Assembly: GCA_963790335.1 (NCBI GenBank)
Contig: CAWBOB010000007.1
Location: 496,001 to 560,000, forward strand
Length of the DNA stretch: 64,000 bases
From: JAOUEA01 sp963790335
Lineage (GTDB): Bacteria > Actinomycetota > UBA4738 > HRBIN12
Direction: 5' to 3'
Positions 44,548 to 55,338 of the stretch are shown here, one piece after another. The notes beneath the pieces were generated by a model. That model made no database searches and was not told the DNA's origin. It saw nothing but the letters and a program-made list of their open reading frames with translations. Both the position numbers and the translations under genes were made by a program. Positions within the stretch are counted from its first letter, which is position 1. Every line of letters starts with the position of its first letter.

Positions 44548-47328
44548 ATGAGCACGACAGCAAGCGGAACCGTCGGGCGAAAGCGTGAGCTGTCCGCGAT
44601 CGCGCGCTACGTGGAACAGCTCCCCGAGAATCCCCGGGATCTCCTCTTCGAGGGAGAGGCGGGGATCGGGAAGACGACCATCTGGCGCGCCGGGACGGAA
44701 GCGGCGATCGGCGCCGGCTACCGCGTGCTGGCGTCGAGGCCGGGAGAGCATGACAAGGCGCTGACGTACTCGGCGATCGGCGACCTGATCGGGGACGTGT
44801 TCGAGGAAGCGCTCGCCGACGCCCCTGATCCGCAGCGTCGCGCCCTGGAGGTTGCGCTGCTGCGGAGACCATCCACCGAGCGCGGACCGGACCGGCGCGT
44901 GATCGCGCTCGGCGTGCGGGAGGCGATCCGAACCCTGTGCGCGGCGCGTCCCGTCGTGCTCGCCGTTGACGATGCCCAATGGCTCGATCCGTCGTCGGCG
45001 CGGGTGCTCGCCTTCGCTCTCCGCCGCCTGTCCGGGCATCCCGTTGCCGTGCTCGCCACGATCCGCCCAGACGTCGGCGCAGATCTCATGGAGCTGATAT
45101 CGACGCTCAGAGATCGCAACCTCGTCCGGATCGAGGTCGGCCCACTGGACGTCGAGCACGTCGGTTCGATGCTACGGGAGCGGTTCGGTCGAACGATGAC
45201 ACCTCCCCTCGTGAGACGGCTCCACGAGAGCGCGCGTGGGAACCCGTTCTTCTCCCTCGAGATCGCCCGAGCGATGCACCACGCCGAGCCTTCCGCAGGT
45301 CGGCCACTGCCGATCCCCGACGATGCCCGCGAGGTCCTCCGAACGAGGATCGAAGGTCTGTCGACGAGCGCACGAGATGTCGCGCTCGTCGTGTCCGCGA
45401 TGGCGCGCCCGACGGTCGGTGCCATCCGTTCGGCCGCGGTAGATCCGTCGCACGCCGACGCGGCCATCGCGGAAGCGGAGGAAGCCGGTCTGATGAGGGT
45501 CGACGGAGCCGACGTGTCCTTCGTGCACCCGCTGGTCGGGTCGGCGGTGTACTGGTTGGCCCCGCGACGCACGAGGGAGTCGGCTCATGCTCGGTTGGCC
45601 CAGGTCGCCGTCGACATCGAGGAACGCGCACGGCACGTCGCGTTGAGCGGGACCGGTCCCGATCCCGACGCGGCCTCCCTCGTCGAGGGCGCGGCAGACG
45701 TGGCGCGCGGGCGAGGGGCGCCACACGCCGCCGCGGACCTCCTGGAGCTCTCCGCAGAACTCACCCCACCTGGCGACGTGGAAGGGCTCTGTGGTCGTCG
45801 TCGACTCGCGGCGCTCAACCGGTTCGACGCCGGAGATGTCGAGGGAGCTCGGTCGAGGTTGCAGGCGCTCATCGACACCACGCCCTCGAGAGCGCAACGA
45901 GCCCTCACGATGGTGGAGCTCGCGGTGAGGGCCTACAACGACGTGGATCGGGTGCACGATCTCCTGCATTCCGCACTGCCGGACGTGGGCGAGACGTTCC
46001 ACACCCTCGTCTTCGCGAACCTCGCGTGGGTCGCCATCTTCCGATTCGATCCTGCCGCAGCGGTCGAACACGCACGTGACGCGGTCGACGTCGCGGGCGG
46101 AGCATCCGAGCAGACGTCACTCCGAGTGGCGCTCGGAGCGCTCGGCCACGCCGTGGCATTGCTCGGTCGAGACGCTGAGCCAACGATGCGGCGTGCCACC
46201 GCGATCACCGAGGACGTGTCCCCCGGCGAGGCCGCACATCCCGCGAGCATCCGCGGGCAACAGCTGCTCTGGCATGGACGGGTCGATGAGGCTCGACGAC
46301 TCGTCAAGGAGGCGGACTCCGCGTACACCGAGGCGGGGCTCGAACTCATGCGCTACGACTCACTGCCGATCCTCAGCGAGATCGAGGCCACTGCCGGAGA
46401 CTGGCACGATGCCGCGATCCATGCCGATGAGGGGTACGACATCATCGTCGATGCGGGTCTACACGAGATCCGCGACCAGGTGCTCTACCCGAGAGCGCGC
46501 GTTGCTGCCCTCGTGGGCAGGGTCGACGACGCCAGACGGGACGCGAACGAGGGACTCTCCCTGGCCACCACGCACGGGAACAGATGGGCAGAGGTCCAGC
46601 ACCGGAGCGTACTGGGGTTCGTCGCCATGTCGACCGGCGACCCCGCCGAGGCCGAGCGTATGCTTGCTCCCGCGGAACGTCTCATGTCCGCGAGCGGTAT
46701 CGCCGAGCCCGGCGCGTTCCCGTTCATCCCCGATCTCGCAGAAGCTCTCGTGGAGCTCGGTCGGCTCGATCGAGCGAAACAGGTGGTGGATCGACTCCAC
46801 GAGCAGGGACTGGCCCTCGATCGCGCCCTCGCCCTCGCGACATCGGCGAGATGCCGTGCGTTGATCGCGGCGGGGTTGGGTGATCAGCCCAGCGCGTTGC
46901 TCGAGCTCGAGCGGGCTTTCGCCGAACATGAGCGCGTTGCGATCCCGTTCGAATCGGCACGCACTCGACTGATCAACGGACAGATCCTCCGGCGGATGAA
47001 GAGGAAGCGGGAAGCCAGGGAGTCACTCGAGGATGCGCGGTCCCAGTTCCGGGGGCTCGGGGCACGACTGTGGGAAACCCGGGCCGATGCAGCGCTGGCG
47101 CGGATCGGAGGCCGTTCAGCCTCACCGACCGAGCTGTCCGAGACCGAACGTCGGATCGCAGACGTCGTGTCGCTCGGCCTCACCAACAAGGAAGCTGCCG
47201 ACCGTCTCTTCATGAGCGTGAAGACGGTGGAGTCGAACCTGCGCCGCGTCTATCGGAAGCTCGGTGTGAGATCACGCACGGAGCTCGCCCGGCGGCACCG
47301 CCCCTCGCACCCCGACGATCAAACGTAG
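44548..47328 (+). CDS. Large ATP-binding LuxR-family (LAL) transcriptional regulator
   Basis: A 926-residue regulator. An AAA-type ATPase domain starts the protein (Walker A LLFEGEAGIGKTTIWRAG; Walker B PVVLAVDDAQWLDPSSAR), a long helical TPR-like region follows (about 380-850), and the C-terminus is a LuxR helix-turn-helix (LSETERRIADVVSLGLTNKE, then MSVKTVESNLRRVYRKLGV). LAL proteins sense inducers or protein partners and activate nearby genes. The next two genes on the same strand encode lipoproteins and are candidate targets. Frame intact over 2.8 kb. Confidence 0.92.
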   Translation: MSTTASGTVGRKRELSAIARYVEQLPENPRDLLFEGEAGIGKTTIWRAGTEAAIGAGYRVLASRPGEHDKALTYSAIGDLIGDVFEEALADAPDPQRRALEVALLRRPSTERGPDRRVIALGVREAIRTLCAARPVVLAVDDAQWLDPSSARVLAFALRRLSGHPVAVLATIRPDVGADLMELISTLRDRNLVRIEVGPLDVEHVGSMLRERFGRTMTPPLVRRLHESARGNPFFSLEIARAMHHAEPSAGRPLPIPDDAREVLRTRIEGLSTSARDVALVVSAMARPTVGAIRSAAVDPSHADAAIAEAEEAGLMRVDGADVSFVHPLVGSAVYWLAPRRTRESAHARLAQVAVDIEERARHVALSGTGPDPDAASLVEGAADVARGRGAPHAAADLLELSAELTPPGDVEGLCGRRRLAALNRFDAGDVEGARSRLQALIDTTPSRAQRALTMVELAVRAYNDVDRVHDLLHSALPDVGETFHTLVFANLAWVAIFRFDPAAAVEHARDAVDVAGGASEQTSLRVALGALGHAVALLGRDAEPTMRRATAITEDVSPGEAAHPASIRGQQLLWHGRVDEARRLVKEADSAYTEAGLELMRYDSLPILSEIEATAGDWHDAAIHADEGYDIIVDAGLHEIRDQVLYPRARVAALVGRVDDARRDANEGLSLATTHGNRWAEVQHRSVLGFVAMSTGDPAEAERMLAPAERLMSASGIAEPGAFPFIPDLAEALVELGRLDRAKQVVDRLHEQGLALDRALALATSARCRALIAAGLGDQPSALLELERAFAEHERVAIPFESARTRLINGQILRRMKRKREARESLEDARSQFRGLGARLWETRADAALARIGGRSASPTELSETERRIADVVSLGLTNKEAADRLFMSVKTVESNLRRVYRKLGVRSRTELARRHRPSHPDDQT

Positions 47329-47395
47329 GGATTCCATCGTTTCCTCTACCCCCGCCTCGACCCTAGCCTCGAGCGGTCATGAGGAGGTGACAGCG

Positions 47396-48172
47396 ATGAG
47401 CATGCATGGATCGATCATTCATGGGAAAGGCGCGGCCGTGCTCGCCGTGTTCCTCATGGCATCCTGCACGAGCGGGAGTTCTGACCCTGCTCCCACAGGC
47501 ACCGGCCCCACGGATCCGACGGCATCGGACGTTCGCGTTCTCAACGACTGCCCTGCATTGCCGTGCCAGGGACTGCTCGAGCCGGGGGATTACCGCTGGG
47601 AGTACCGCTCGACGCCCAACGAACCGGCGATCGCGTTCACGGTCACATCGCCGGGATGGACCTGGTACTACTCCGGCGGCTTCCGGATCGTCGCCGATCA
47701 CTCCCCCACCATCGAGGGCCTGTACATCGCCGACGGGATCTACTTCTTGCATGATCCGGCGATCGCTTCACAGGACTGCGAGGAATCCGTTCTCCCCGGC
47801 GTCGGTCGGTCCGTGGACGAGCTCGTTGGGTGGCTCGAGGCCGCTCCTGGACTCGCGGTGACCGAACCGTCGCCCGTGAAGGTCGGCGGACTCGACGGCA
47901 TGCGGCTCGACATCCGGATCGATCCGGCATGGAAACGAACATGTTCCTTCAGCGAGAAGATGCCTGTGGTGCAGCTGATCTTCAGCGGAGCGAAGCTCGG
48001 CGGGTATCTCTGGGCGATCGTGCCCGGCCAGTCGATGCGCTGGTACATCCTCGGCTCGGATGACGGCACCCTCATCGTGGCTCTCGAGGACGATCCAGGC
48101 GGCCTGCCGCACGGCGAGCTCCTTCGGACCGGAAGCGAGATCGTGGAGTCGCTGGAGTTCTCGCCGGCTTGA
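47396..48172 (+). CDS. Putative lipoprotein of unknown function
   Basis: A 258-residue lipoprotein. The signal AAVLAVFLMASCTSGSSDP has a lipobox (LMAS-C). The mature part begins with a Ser/Thr/Pro linker, then a beta-rich domain with CPALPCQGLLEPGDYRWEY, which pairs two cysteines, and ends EIVESLEFSPA. Proteins of this layout are common beside LAL regulators in environmental actinobacteria, with no assigned activity. GAGGAGGTGACAGCG precedes ATG 47396. Confidence 0.7.
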   Translation: MSMHGSIIHGKGAAVLAVFLMASCTSGSSDPAPTGTGPTDPTASDVRVLNDCPALPCQGLLEPGDYRWEYRSTPNEPAIAFTVTSPGWTWYYSGGFRIVADHSPTIEGLYIADGIYFLHDPAIASQDCEESVLPGVGRSVDELVGWLEAAPGLAVTEPSPVKVGGLDGMRLDIRIDPAWKRTCSFSEKMPVVQLIFSGAKLGGYLWAIVPGQSMRWYILGSDDGTLIVALEDDPGGLPHGELLRTGSEIVESLEFSPA

Positions 48173-48206
48173 CGGCCGGTCGATGCATCGGGGGACGGTC
48201 GAGCGG

Positions 48207-49036
48207 ATGAGATCGCAGGGGGCGACGGTGCGTGCCTGGCGGATCTCGTTCGTTGGAGCGACGATCACCGCGCTGGCGGCGTGCTCATCGCCTCCGGTCG
48301 ACAGCCCAAACCCCTCGTCGACTCCGTTGCCGACGGTCGTCTCCGGATCATTCGGCGTCGGTGATGGACACACGCTCCATCTGGAATGCAGCGGGGAGGG
48401 CTCGCCAACGGTGATCCTGGAAGCCGGCGACGAGACCGGCGTCGAACAGTGGTCACAGGTCATGCCCGAGGTAGCCGAGATCACGCGCACGTGCGCGTAC
48501 GACCGAGCCGGCGTTCACCTGAGCGATCCTGCGACCGGCTGCCGAGGACTGCGCGATCTCACCGGCGACCTCGAACGGTTGCTGGCCGCAGCGGATGTTC
48601 CCGGTTCCTATGTCTTGGTGGCGTCTTCCGGTGGTGGCTACATCGCCTCCGGATTCGCCGCGGACCGTCGCGACGAGATCGCGGGCATGGTGTTCCTCGA
48701 CGTCGGTGGGCCGTTCCCGAACCCACCGGCGGATCTCGTCGACGTCCTGAGGTGCGATGCCCCGACCAACATCGAGCGGCGTGACTACCTTCGAGTCGAG
48801 CACCAGGGATGGGATGCGCGCACCGAGATCGGTGACATCCCCGTCACCGTGATCTCGGTCGACTACGGCCCCGATGCCTCACTCGAGGTGGAGAGGACAA
48901 CGTCGATGTCCAACAGGGGTGGCTGGTCCTCAGCCCGCAAGCGAAACAAGTCGTCGTGCACATCGGTCACGACATCGCGAACGAGGATCCACAGCTCGTG
49001 ATCGACGAGATCGCGAGCGTGCTCGGCGCGAGCTGA
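48207..49036 (+). CDS. Alpha/beta-hydrolase lipoprotein, frameshifted near the C-terminus
   Basis: About 275 residues. The N-terminus WRISFVGATITALAACSSPP has a lipobox cysteine. The hydrolase fold is seen in SPTVILEAGDETGVEQW, TCAYDRAGVHLSDPA, a nucleophile elbow LVASSGGGYIASGFA and VTVISVDYGPDASLEVE. The frame breaks at about 48895, after which another frame supplies QQGWLVLSPQAKQVVV and the catalytic histidine stretch HIGHDIANEDPQLVIDEI. With it the triad is complete. Substrate unknown. It lies 34 bases after the other lipoprotein. Confidence 0.72.
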
Positions 49037-49070
49037 TGGGACACGCCGAACGTGTTCGCGCGAGCGCGAG

Positions 49071-50906
<1,836 letters not shown>

Positions 50907-50947
50907 GACCGGAGCCTACCCGCGCGCCTTCAACCTCACGCCGGCAG

Positions 50948-52177
50948 TCACGACCAGAGCGTCGCGATCGGGGCGGCGACGATCCCCTCCGAGAGCGAGT
51001 ACGTGCTCGGTCCGGTATGGAGCACGACTCCGGCGAGGAAGCGCTTCCCCATCTGCTCCCTCAGCCACACGAGGTGCCGTGCGGCATCGACCCGAGGCGA
51101 CGCGCTCGCCTTGACCTCGATCCCGACGATCCCCCCGCCCGCAAGCTCACCGATCACGTCGATCTCGTGTCGACCCTGCTCGGTTCGCAGATGGAACAGG
51201 CGGGGCCGCGAGGGAGAGCCTTCCACCTCTACGCGAAGGTGCATGACGACGAATGCGTCGAGGAGCCGCCCCATGAGATCTCCGTCACGCAGCACGCCGG
51301 CAACGTCCACACGAAGCACGCCGGCGAACAGTCCCGGGTCGGCGAGGTACCGCTTCGAGCCCTTGACGATGCGCTTCAGGCGGTTCGTCGACCATGGCGG
51401 GAGGCTGTGCACCACGTGGAGCTTGCTGAGGAGCCGCTCGTACGCCTGTGCCGTCTTCCTGTTGAGGCCGGTTGCTTCCAACAGCGTCGCCTCTTCGACG
51501 ACACCGCTCGACGTCACCGCGTACGCCTCCAGGTATCGCCGGAGCCGGTCCGGGTCCCGACCGGCCTCGACCAGATCCGCATCCCTGGTCACCATCTGAT
51601 CGATGTATCCCTCCATCCATGCTCGCGTCGAATCGTCGGACATGGAGAGGGCAGGTTCGGGGAAGCCGCTCCGCAACGCCAGTTCCACGTAGCCACGAAG
51701 ATCGGGTGCGTCGGACGGCGATGCGATCTCCGCGCGCACCGCGAGCCTGTCCAGCAAGCCCGGCGCATCGGGATGGCCCTGTCGCTCGGCGACGGTCATA
51801 CCGAGCATCGGCAGGCGAACGAGCCGTCCGGTCGCCGGCCACTGCGCCGTGGTCAGATCAGTGTGTGCCGAGCCCGTGAGGATGAACCTTCCCGGGCGAG
51901 GATCGTCGTCGATGGCGCGCTTGACAGCCCCCAGGCAGCTCGGAACGACCTGCCACTCGTCGAGCATCACCGGTTCGGGAAGATCTCGGAGCGCGGCATC
52001 CGGATCGGCCTCGACGGCAGCGGCCTCCGCAGGGCGATCGAGACGAACGAGGGTGCCCGCGTACTTGGCTGCCGTCGTCGTCTTCCCCACCGCCCGCGGA
52101 CCGACGATCATGACTCCGGGCAGCTCGCCTAGCAGGCGCCGAAGGCTCGTCTCGATCACACGCTCGCGATACCGCAC
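50948..52177 (-). CDS. AAA ATPase with DUF4143 domain
   Basis: A 409-residue ATPase. Walker A is MIVGPRAVGKTTTAAKYAG and Walker B PEPVMLDEWQVVPSC; sensor 1 is FILTGSAHTD. The middle has a winged-helix-like stretch (LLEATGLNRKTAQAYERLL), and the DUF4143 C-terminus (RLFHLRTEQGRHEIDVIGEL and GIVGIEVKASASP) resembles a PD-(D/E)xK nuclease fold with E-V-K. Function of the family is unclear; roles in DNA or toxin-like systems have been suggested. GTG 52177 starts right at a 23-bp tandem repeat, likely its own operator. Confidence 0.85.
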   Translation of the reverse strand: MRYRERVIETSLRRLLGELPGVMIVGPRAVGKTTTAAKYAGTLVRLDRPAEAAAVEADPDAALRDLPEPVMLDEWQVVPSCLGAVKRAIDDDPRPGRFILTGSAHTDLTTAQWPATGRLVRLPMLGMTVAERQGHPDAPGLLDRLAVRAEIASPSDAPDLRGYVELALRSGFPEPALSMSDDSTRAWMEGYIDQMVTRDADLVEAGRDPDRLRRYLEAYAVTSSGVVEEATLLEATGLNRKTAQAYERLLSKLHVVHSLPPWSTNRLKRIVKGSKRYLADPGLFAGVLRVDVAGVLRDGDLMGRLLDAFVVMHLRVEVEGSPSRPRLFHLRTEQGRHEIDVIGELAGGGIVGIEVKASASPRVDAARHLVWLREQMGKRFLAGVVLHTGPSTYSLSEGIVAAPIATLWS

Positions 52178-52178
52178 A

Positions 52179-52247
52179 CCTAACGGTACTACTCTCCCGC
52201 AGGTTGTGATACCTATTTCCCGCAGTGGGTATTACCACTTTCCCGCA
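52179..52247 (-). promoter_or_regulatory. Three 23-bp tandem repeats abutting the DUF4143 start codon
   Basis: Read on the minus strand, three 23-base units each start TGCGGGA (at 52247, 52224 and 52201) and continue with an A/T-richer GTAWYACC-like core. The period is exactly 23, about two helical turns, and the last unit ends one base before the gene. The array probably contains the promoter and acts as an operator; the winged-helix part of the ATPase is a candidate ligand. Confidence 0.55.
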
Positions 52248-52264
52248 TCAGGGATCTCGGGATG

Positions 52265-52290
52265 CGTTGCGGATGTCGCCTCGCGTGGGC
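52265..52290 (-). repeat. Degenerate copy of the typA 5' end
   Basis: 24 of 26 bases match 50879-50904. In translation APTRGDIRNA replaces MPTRDDIRNV, so the start codon is gone. It directly follows the 23-bp repeat array. Confidence 0.5.
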
Positions 52291-52395
52291 GCGACGGGGG
52301 GGGTGTGGCCCGTGAGTGTCCGACTCTGTGAGAGTACGGCGACCGCCATAGACTGCCCCGAAAGGTCGAAGCCGAACCGGGAGGAAGGTCACCAC

Positions 52396-52899
52396 ATGGA
52401 CGATATCCGAGGGGCGATCGAGGGTGCGGTGCAGTACCTGACGGAGCATCCTGAAGAAGCCCGGTACACCGACTCCCCCGCCACCGCCGTGCTGGGCGAT
52501 GGTCTGCGGGTCGAGGTGCACGGACCGGGCGCCGAGCGGCTCGTGACCGACATGCCGTCGGGCATCGGAGGCCGCGATGAGGAACCGTCACCTGGTTGGT
52601 ACTTCAGAGCGGCGACCGCCTCGTGCGTCGCGACGACGGTCGCGATGCAGGCGGCGCGCGAAGGTATCTCACTCACCAGCCTCGAGGTCGTGGTCGATAG
52701 CGAGTCGGACGACCGGGGCATCCTGGGCATGGACGAGGCGGTGCCAGCAGGGCCCCTCAGCACGCGGATCCGGGTCAGCGCACGAACCGAGAGGCGTGAA
52801 GATCACGTGCGGGACGTGGTCGAACGAGGAGCCGCCCGGTGTCCCGTCTGCGATGCGACAAAGCGCGCCGTCGAGGTCTCGCTGGAGATCGAGGTCTGA
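52396..52899 (+). CDS. OsmC family protein
   Basis: A 167-residue OsmC/Ohr-like protein. The first peroxidatic cysteine is in PGWYFRAATASCVATTVAMQ and the second in VERGAARCPVCDATKRAVEV, the usual spacing; EEPSPGWYF is the helix before the first. It would reduce organic hydroperoxides or a related oxidised thiol. The start is ATG 52396 after GGGAGGAAGG. It is convergent with the small chimeric frame at 52900, with no gap. Confidence 0.85.
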   Translation: MDDIRGAIEGAVQYLTEHPEEARYTDSPATAVLGDGLRVEVHGPGAERLVTDMPSGIGGRDEEPSPGWYFRAATASCVATTVAMQAAREGISLTSLEVVVDSESDDRGILGMDEAVPAGPLSTRIRVSARTERREDHVRDVVERGAARCPVCDATKRAVEVSLEIEV

Positions 52900-53244
52900 C
52901 TAGCCCGCGCCCGACTTGAACCTCGCCCACTCGTCCTGGTAGAGCTGGTCATCGGCGGGCGCGAGCAGCAGCACGGGCTGGAATCCCATCCTCGGTTGGT
53001 CGCCGGTGTGGCTGGGCTCTTCCTCGCTGCCGGTTGTTCGGGGCATGGCTTCAAGCGTCCACCGGCGGTGGGCGAGCTCGCAGCTGACCTCATCACGGGG
53101 AGTGATCCGGCCATCGACACAAAGAGCTGGCGCCGAACCGACTCGAACGTGGCGAGCCTCCTCGTCTGGCGTACGGACCGGGTGCCAGAGCTTGAACCGC
53201 GGTCGGTTCTCGAGGTCCCGGCCCAGCGTCATGCGACTCCTCAT
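52900..53244 (-). CDS. Small chimeric frame whose tail is copied from potD
   Basis: A 114-residue frame whose ATG overlaps the stop of the LysE gene, so it would be translated by coupling. The first 85 residues (LGRDLENRPRFKLWHPVRTP and following) are unlike anything I recognise. The last 22 codons, PVLLLAPADDQLYQDEWARF onward, are nearly identical to the end of the substrate-binding protein at 53919. Either a small gene has captured a duplicated potD 3' end, or this is a remnant of a second potD. Expression is unproven. Confidence 0.4.
   Translation of the reverse strand: MRSRMTLGRDLENRPRFKLWHPVRTPDEEARHVRVGSAPALCVDGRITPRDEVSCELAHRRWTLEAMPRTTGSEEEPSHTGDQPRMGFQPVLLLAPADDQLYQDEWARFKSGAG
52915..52981 (-). 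repeat. Duplicate of the potD 3' end
   Basis: These 67 bases match 53934-54000 at 64 positions, in the same orientation and with the same downstream stop region. The LysE gene lies between the two copies. The match stops sharply on the 5' side of the coding strand. Confidence 0.75.
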
Positions 53245-53846
53245 CAGAAGTCACCTGCAAGGATCGGATAGATCGACACCACGAGCAGAGCAGCCATCGC
53301 GACGTTGAAGACTCGCAGTCGCCAGGGACTCGCCAGGAATCGTCGCATCGCCATTCCGAAGGCGGCCCACACACTGACGCTCGGGATCACGACGAGTCCG
53401 AACACGACGGCCACCACGAGCACGTTTCGCATGTAGCCATCGCGAGGCGCATAGGCCGTGACCGCGCCGAATACCATCACCCACGCTTTCGGGTTCACCC
53501 ACTGGAACGCGGCGGCCCCGACGAAACCGAGCGGGCGCTGGCTCGAGCCGTCAGTGACAGGACCACCCGAGCGAGCGATGCGCCAGGCCAGGTAGAGGAG
53601 GAAGGCCGCACCGACATACCGCAATACATCGGCCAACGCGGGGAGGGCGCGGAACAGCCCGCCGAGGCCGAGGCCTACCGCGGACACCATGACCACCATG
53701 CCGAGGGCGATGCCCAGGATGTGCGGGATGGTACGCACGAACCCGAAGTTGACGCCAGAGGCAAGAACCATGACGTTGTTCGGCCCCGGGGTGATCGCGG
53801 AGACGAACGCGAAGGTCGTGAATGCGAGCAGGAGCTCAGTCGTCAT
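53244..53846 (-). CDS. LysE family amino-acid exporter
   Basis: A 200-residue membrane protein with about six helices. FAFVSAITPGPNNVMVLASG contains the family PGPN motif; AAFQWVNPKAWVMVFGAVTA is the second conserved loop. It would export an amino acid such as a lysine, threonine or homoserine derivative. It lies 72 bases after the potD stop in the same direction, with a hairpin between, and its stop overlaps the start of the small chimeric frame. Confidence 0.9.
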   Translation of the reverse strand: MTTELLLAFTTFAFVSAITPGPNNVMVLASGVNFGFVRTIPHILGIALGMVVMVSAVGLGLGGLFRALPALADVLRYVGAAFLLYLAWRIARSGGPVTDGSSQRPLGFVGAAAFQWVNPKAWVMVFGAVTAYAPRDGYMRNVLVVAVVFGLVVIPSVSVWAAFGMAMRRFLASPWRLRVFNVAMAALLVVSIYPILAGDF

Positions 53847-53885
53847 CGGCAGTCGACTCGAACGAGCGGAAGATGCGTAGCGAAC

Positions 53886-53903
53886 CCCGAGCCAAAGCTC
53901 GGG
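53886..53903 (-). terminator. Hairpin after potD
   Basis: CCCGAGC and GCTCGGG form a perfect 7-bp stem around CAAA, 15 bases beyond the potD stop on the minus strand. An overlapping GGGTGG/CCACCC repeat is adjacent. No T-run follows. Confidence 0.45.
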
Positions 53904-53918
53904 TGGTCCCACCCTCCG

Positions 53919-55187
53919 TCAGCTCACGCCGGCCTTGAACCTCGCCCACTCGTCCTGGTAGAGCTGGTCATCTGCGGGCGCGAGCGGTAGCACGGGCTGG
54001 CCCTGCGCGAAGTCCTCCTCGGCCACCAGCGTGTTCTCCAGGTTCGGCGGGATGTAGCCGGCGTCGAGGAACTCCTGCACGGTCCACGCCCGACGAGGGG
54101 CGGCTGGAACCCCTCGTAGCCGAAGTTCGTCAGGCGCGACCTCCTTGTCCAACAGGAAGTTGATGAACAGGTGCGCGAGTACCGGGCTCTCGGCCGCGCT
54201 GTTGATCACGATCGTGTCGTTGGCGACCTCCCAGCCGCCCTCGGGCGGGTAGTAGTAGCCGAGCACATCGACCTCGGTGCCCTTCGGCAGGTACCACTGC
54301 GCGTAGTTCATGTTCCCCGACCACGAGTAGCGCACGTGGCTCGTGCCCTCGGCGAGCTTCTGGTAGTCGCCGGGGCCGATCTCGACGTTCACGAGGTCGA
54401 TCATCTCGAGCAGTGAGTCGACGGCTGCCGCGAGCTCGGCCTGGTCGGTGGAGTTGAAATCGGTCCCCCGTTGCGGAGCAGCGCCATGCCGATCGTCTCG
54501 CGGTATTCGTCGAGCACACCGACCTTGCCCGCGTACTTCGTGTCCCAGAAGATGTCGAACGGCATGTCGTAGGTCGACGGGTCGTCGACGAAGTCGCGGC
54601 GGTACCCGATGCCGGTCTTCCACGTGAGGTAGGGCATCGTGTACTGCGGCCCTGCGTCGTACCAGGGGTCCTGGAAGTTCGGCCAGATGTTCTGCAGGTT
54701 CGTCATGTACGTGTGGTTCCAGGGCTGCACGCGCTTGGCGGCGACGAGCTTGCCGACGTTCTCGATCGTCGGGAAGAACAGGTCCCACTGCGATCGTGTC
54801 GTTCTGGACCTTGTTCATGGCCTCGGCCATGCCGGCGAACTGCGTGAACTCGATCTCGACGCCGAACTCCGCCTCGAACTGCTTGATGACCTTCTTGTAG
54901 ATGTAGTCGTTCCAGTTGTAGACGCGGAGCGGACCAGCTTCCTGCGTGAGGCCATCGTCGATCGCGGGGATCTCCTCGTAGAGGGGCAGGGTCACCGGGC
55001 TCTCGGGTGAGCCGAGCGGGATGCCGCCCTCGGCGGTCGTCGGGTCGGGTCCCGATCCGGCGTCGGTCGAGCTGTCGCGGCACGCCGCCAGCACGGCGCT
55101 CATCGAGGGAAGCGCGATGCCGGCGGCAGCCGCACGCTTGAGGAACTCACGCCGGGTACGGGCCGGTCGCTCGTTCGGATGCGCCAC
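53919..55187 (-). CDS. potD: Spermidine/putrescine ABC transporter substrate-binding protein, multiply frameshifted
   Basis: About 422 residues after correction. A Tat-type signal with lipobox (RREFLKRAAAAGIALPSMSA, then VLAAC) exports and anchors it. The mature protein follows PotD: GPLRVYNWNDYIYKKVIKQF, IGYRRDFVDDPSTYDMPFDI, RYSWSGNMNYAQWYLPKGTE and AHLFINFLLDKEVAPD. The frame breaks near 54790 (extra G), 54465 (in a run of five Gs), and near 54125 and 54090 (compensating). GTG 55187 follows a purine-rich ribosome site. Divergent from the permease genes of the same transporter. Confidence 0.8.
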   Translation of the reverse strand: MAHPNERPARTRREFLKRAAAAGIALPSMSAVLAACRDSSTDAGSGPDPTTAEGGIPLGSPESPVTLPLYEEIPAIDDGLTQEAGPLRVYNWNDYIYKKVIKQFEAEFGVEIEFTQFAGMAEAMNKVQNDTIAVGPVLPDDRERRQARRRQARAALEPHVHDEPAEHLAELPGPLVRRRAAVHDALPHVEDRHRVPPRLRRRPVDLRHAVRHLLGHEVRGQGRCARRIPRDDRHGAAPQRGTDFNSTDQAELAAAVDSLLEMIDLVNVEIGPGDYQKLAEGTSHVRYSWSGNMNYAQWYLPKGTEVDVLGYYYPPEGGWEVANDTIVINSAAESPVLAHLFINFLLDKEVAPDELRLRGVPAAPRRAWTVQEFLDAGYIPPNLENTLVAEEDFAQGQPVLPLAPADDQLYQDEWARFKAGVS

Positions 55188-55325
55188 TGAAGAACCCCCT
55201 TGGTGTGCACGGACAGTCATGCGGGGTCTACCGGCGCAGCGCAAGGCTGTCAAGGCAAGGGCGGAACACGAACCTTGACCGGTGGTCGTCGGGCGGTGGC
55301 TCTGCACGCGCGGGTTCGCAAGTGC

Positions 55326-55331
55326 TAGCGT
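55326..55331 (+). promoter_or_regulatory. -10 box of leaderless potB transcript
   Basis: TAGCGT ends seven bases before ATG 55339. There is no Shine-Dalgarno between, so the transcript is probably leaderless. Confidence 0.45.
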
Positions 55332-55338
55332 CCGCGCG

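Noticed and set aside
52241..52395. Riboswitch before the OsmC gene
   Set aside because: The leader is GC-rich with a long G run, but I saw no conserved riboswitch core; the nearby repeats belong to the DUF4143 gene.
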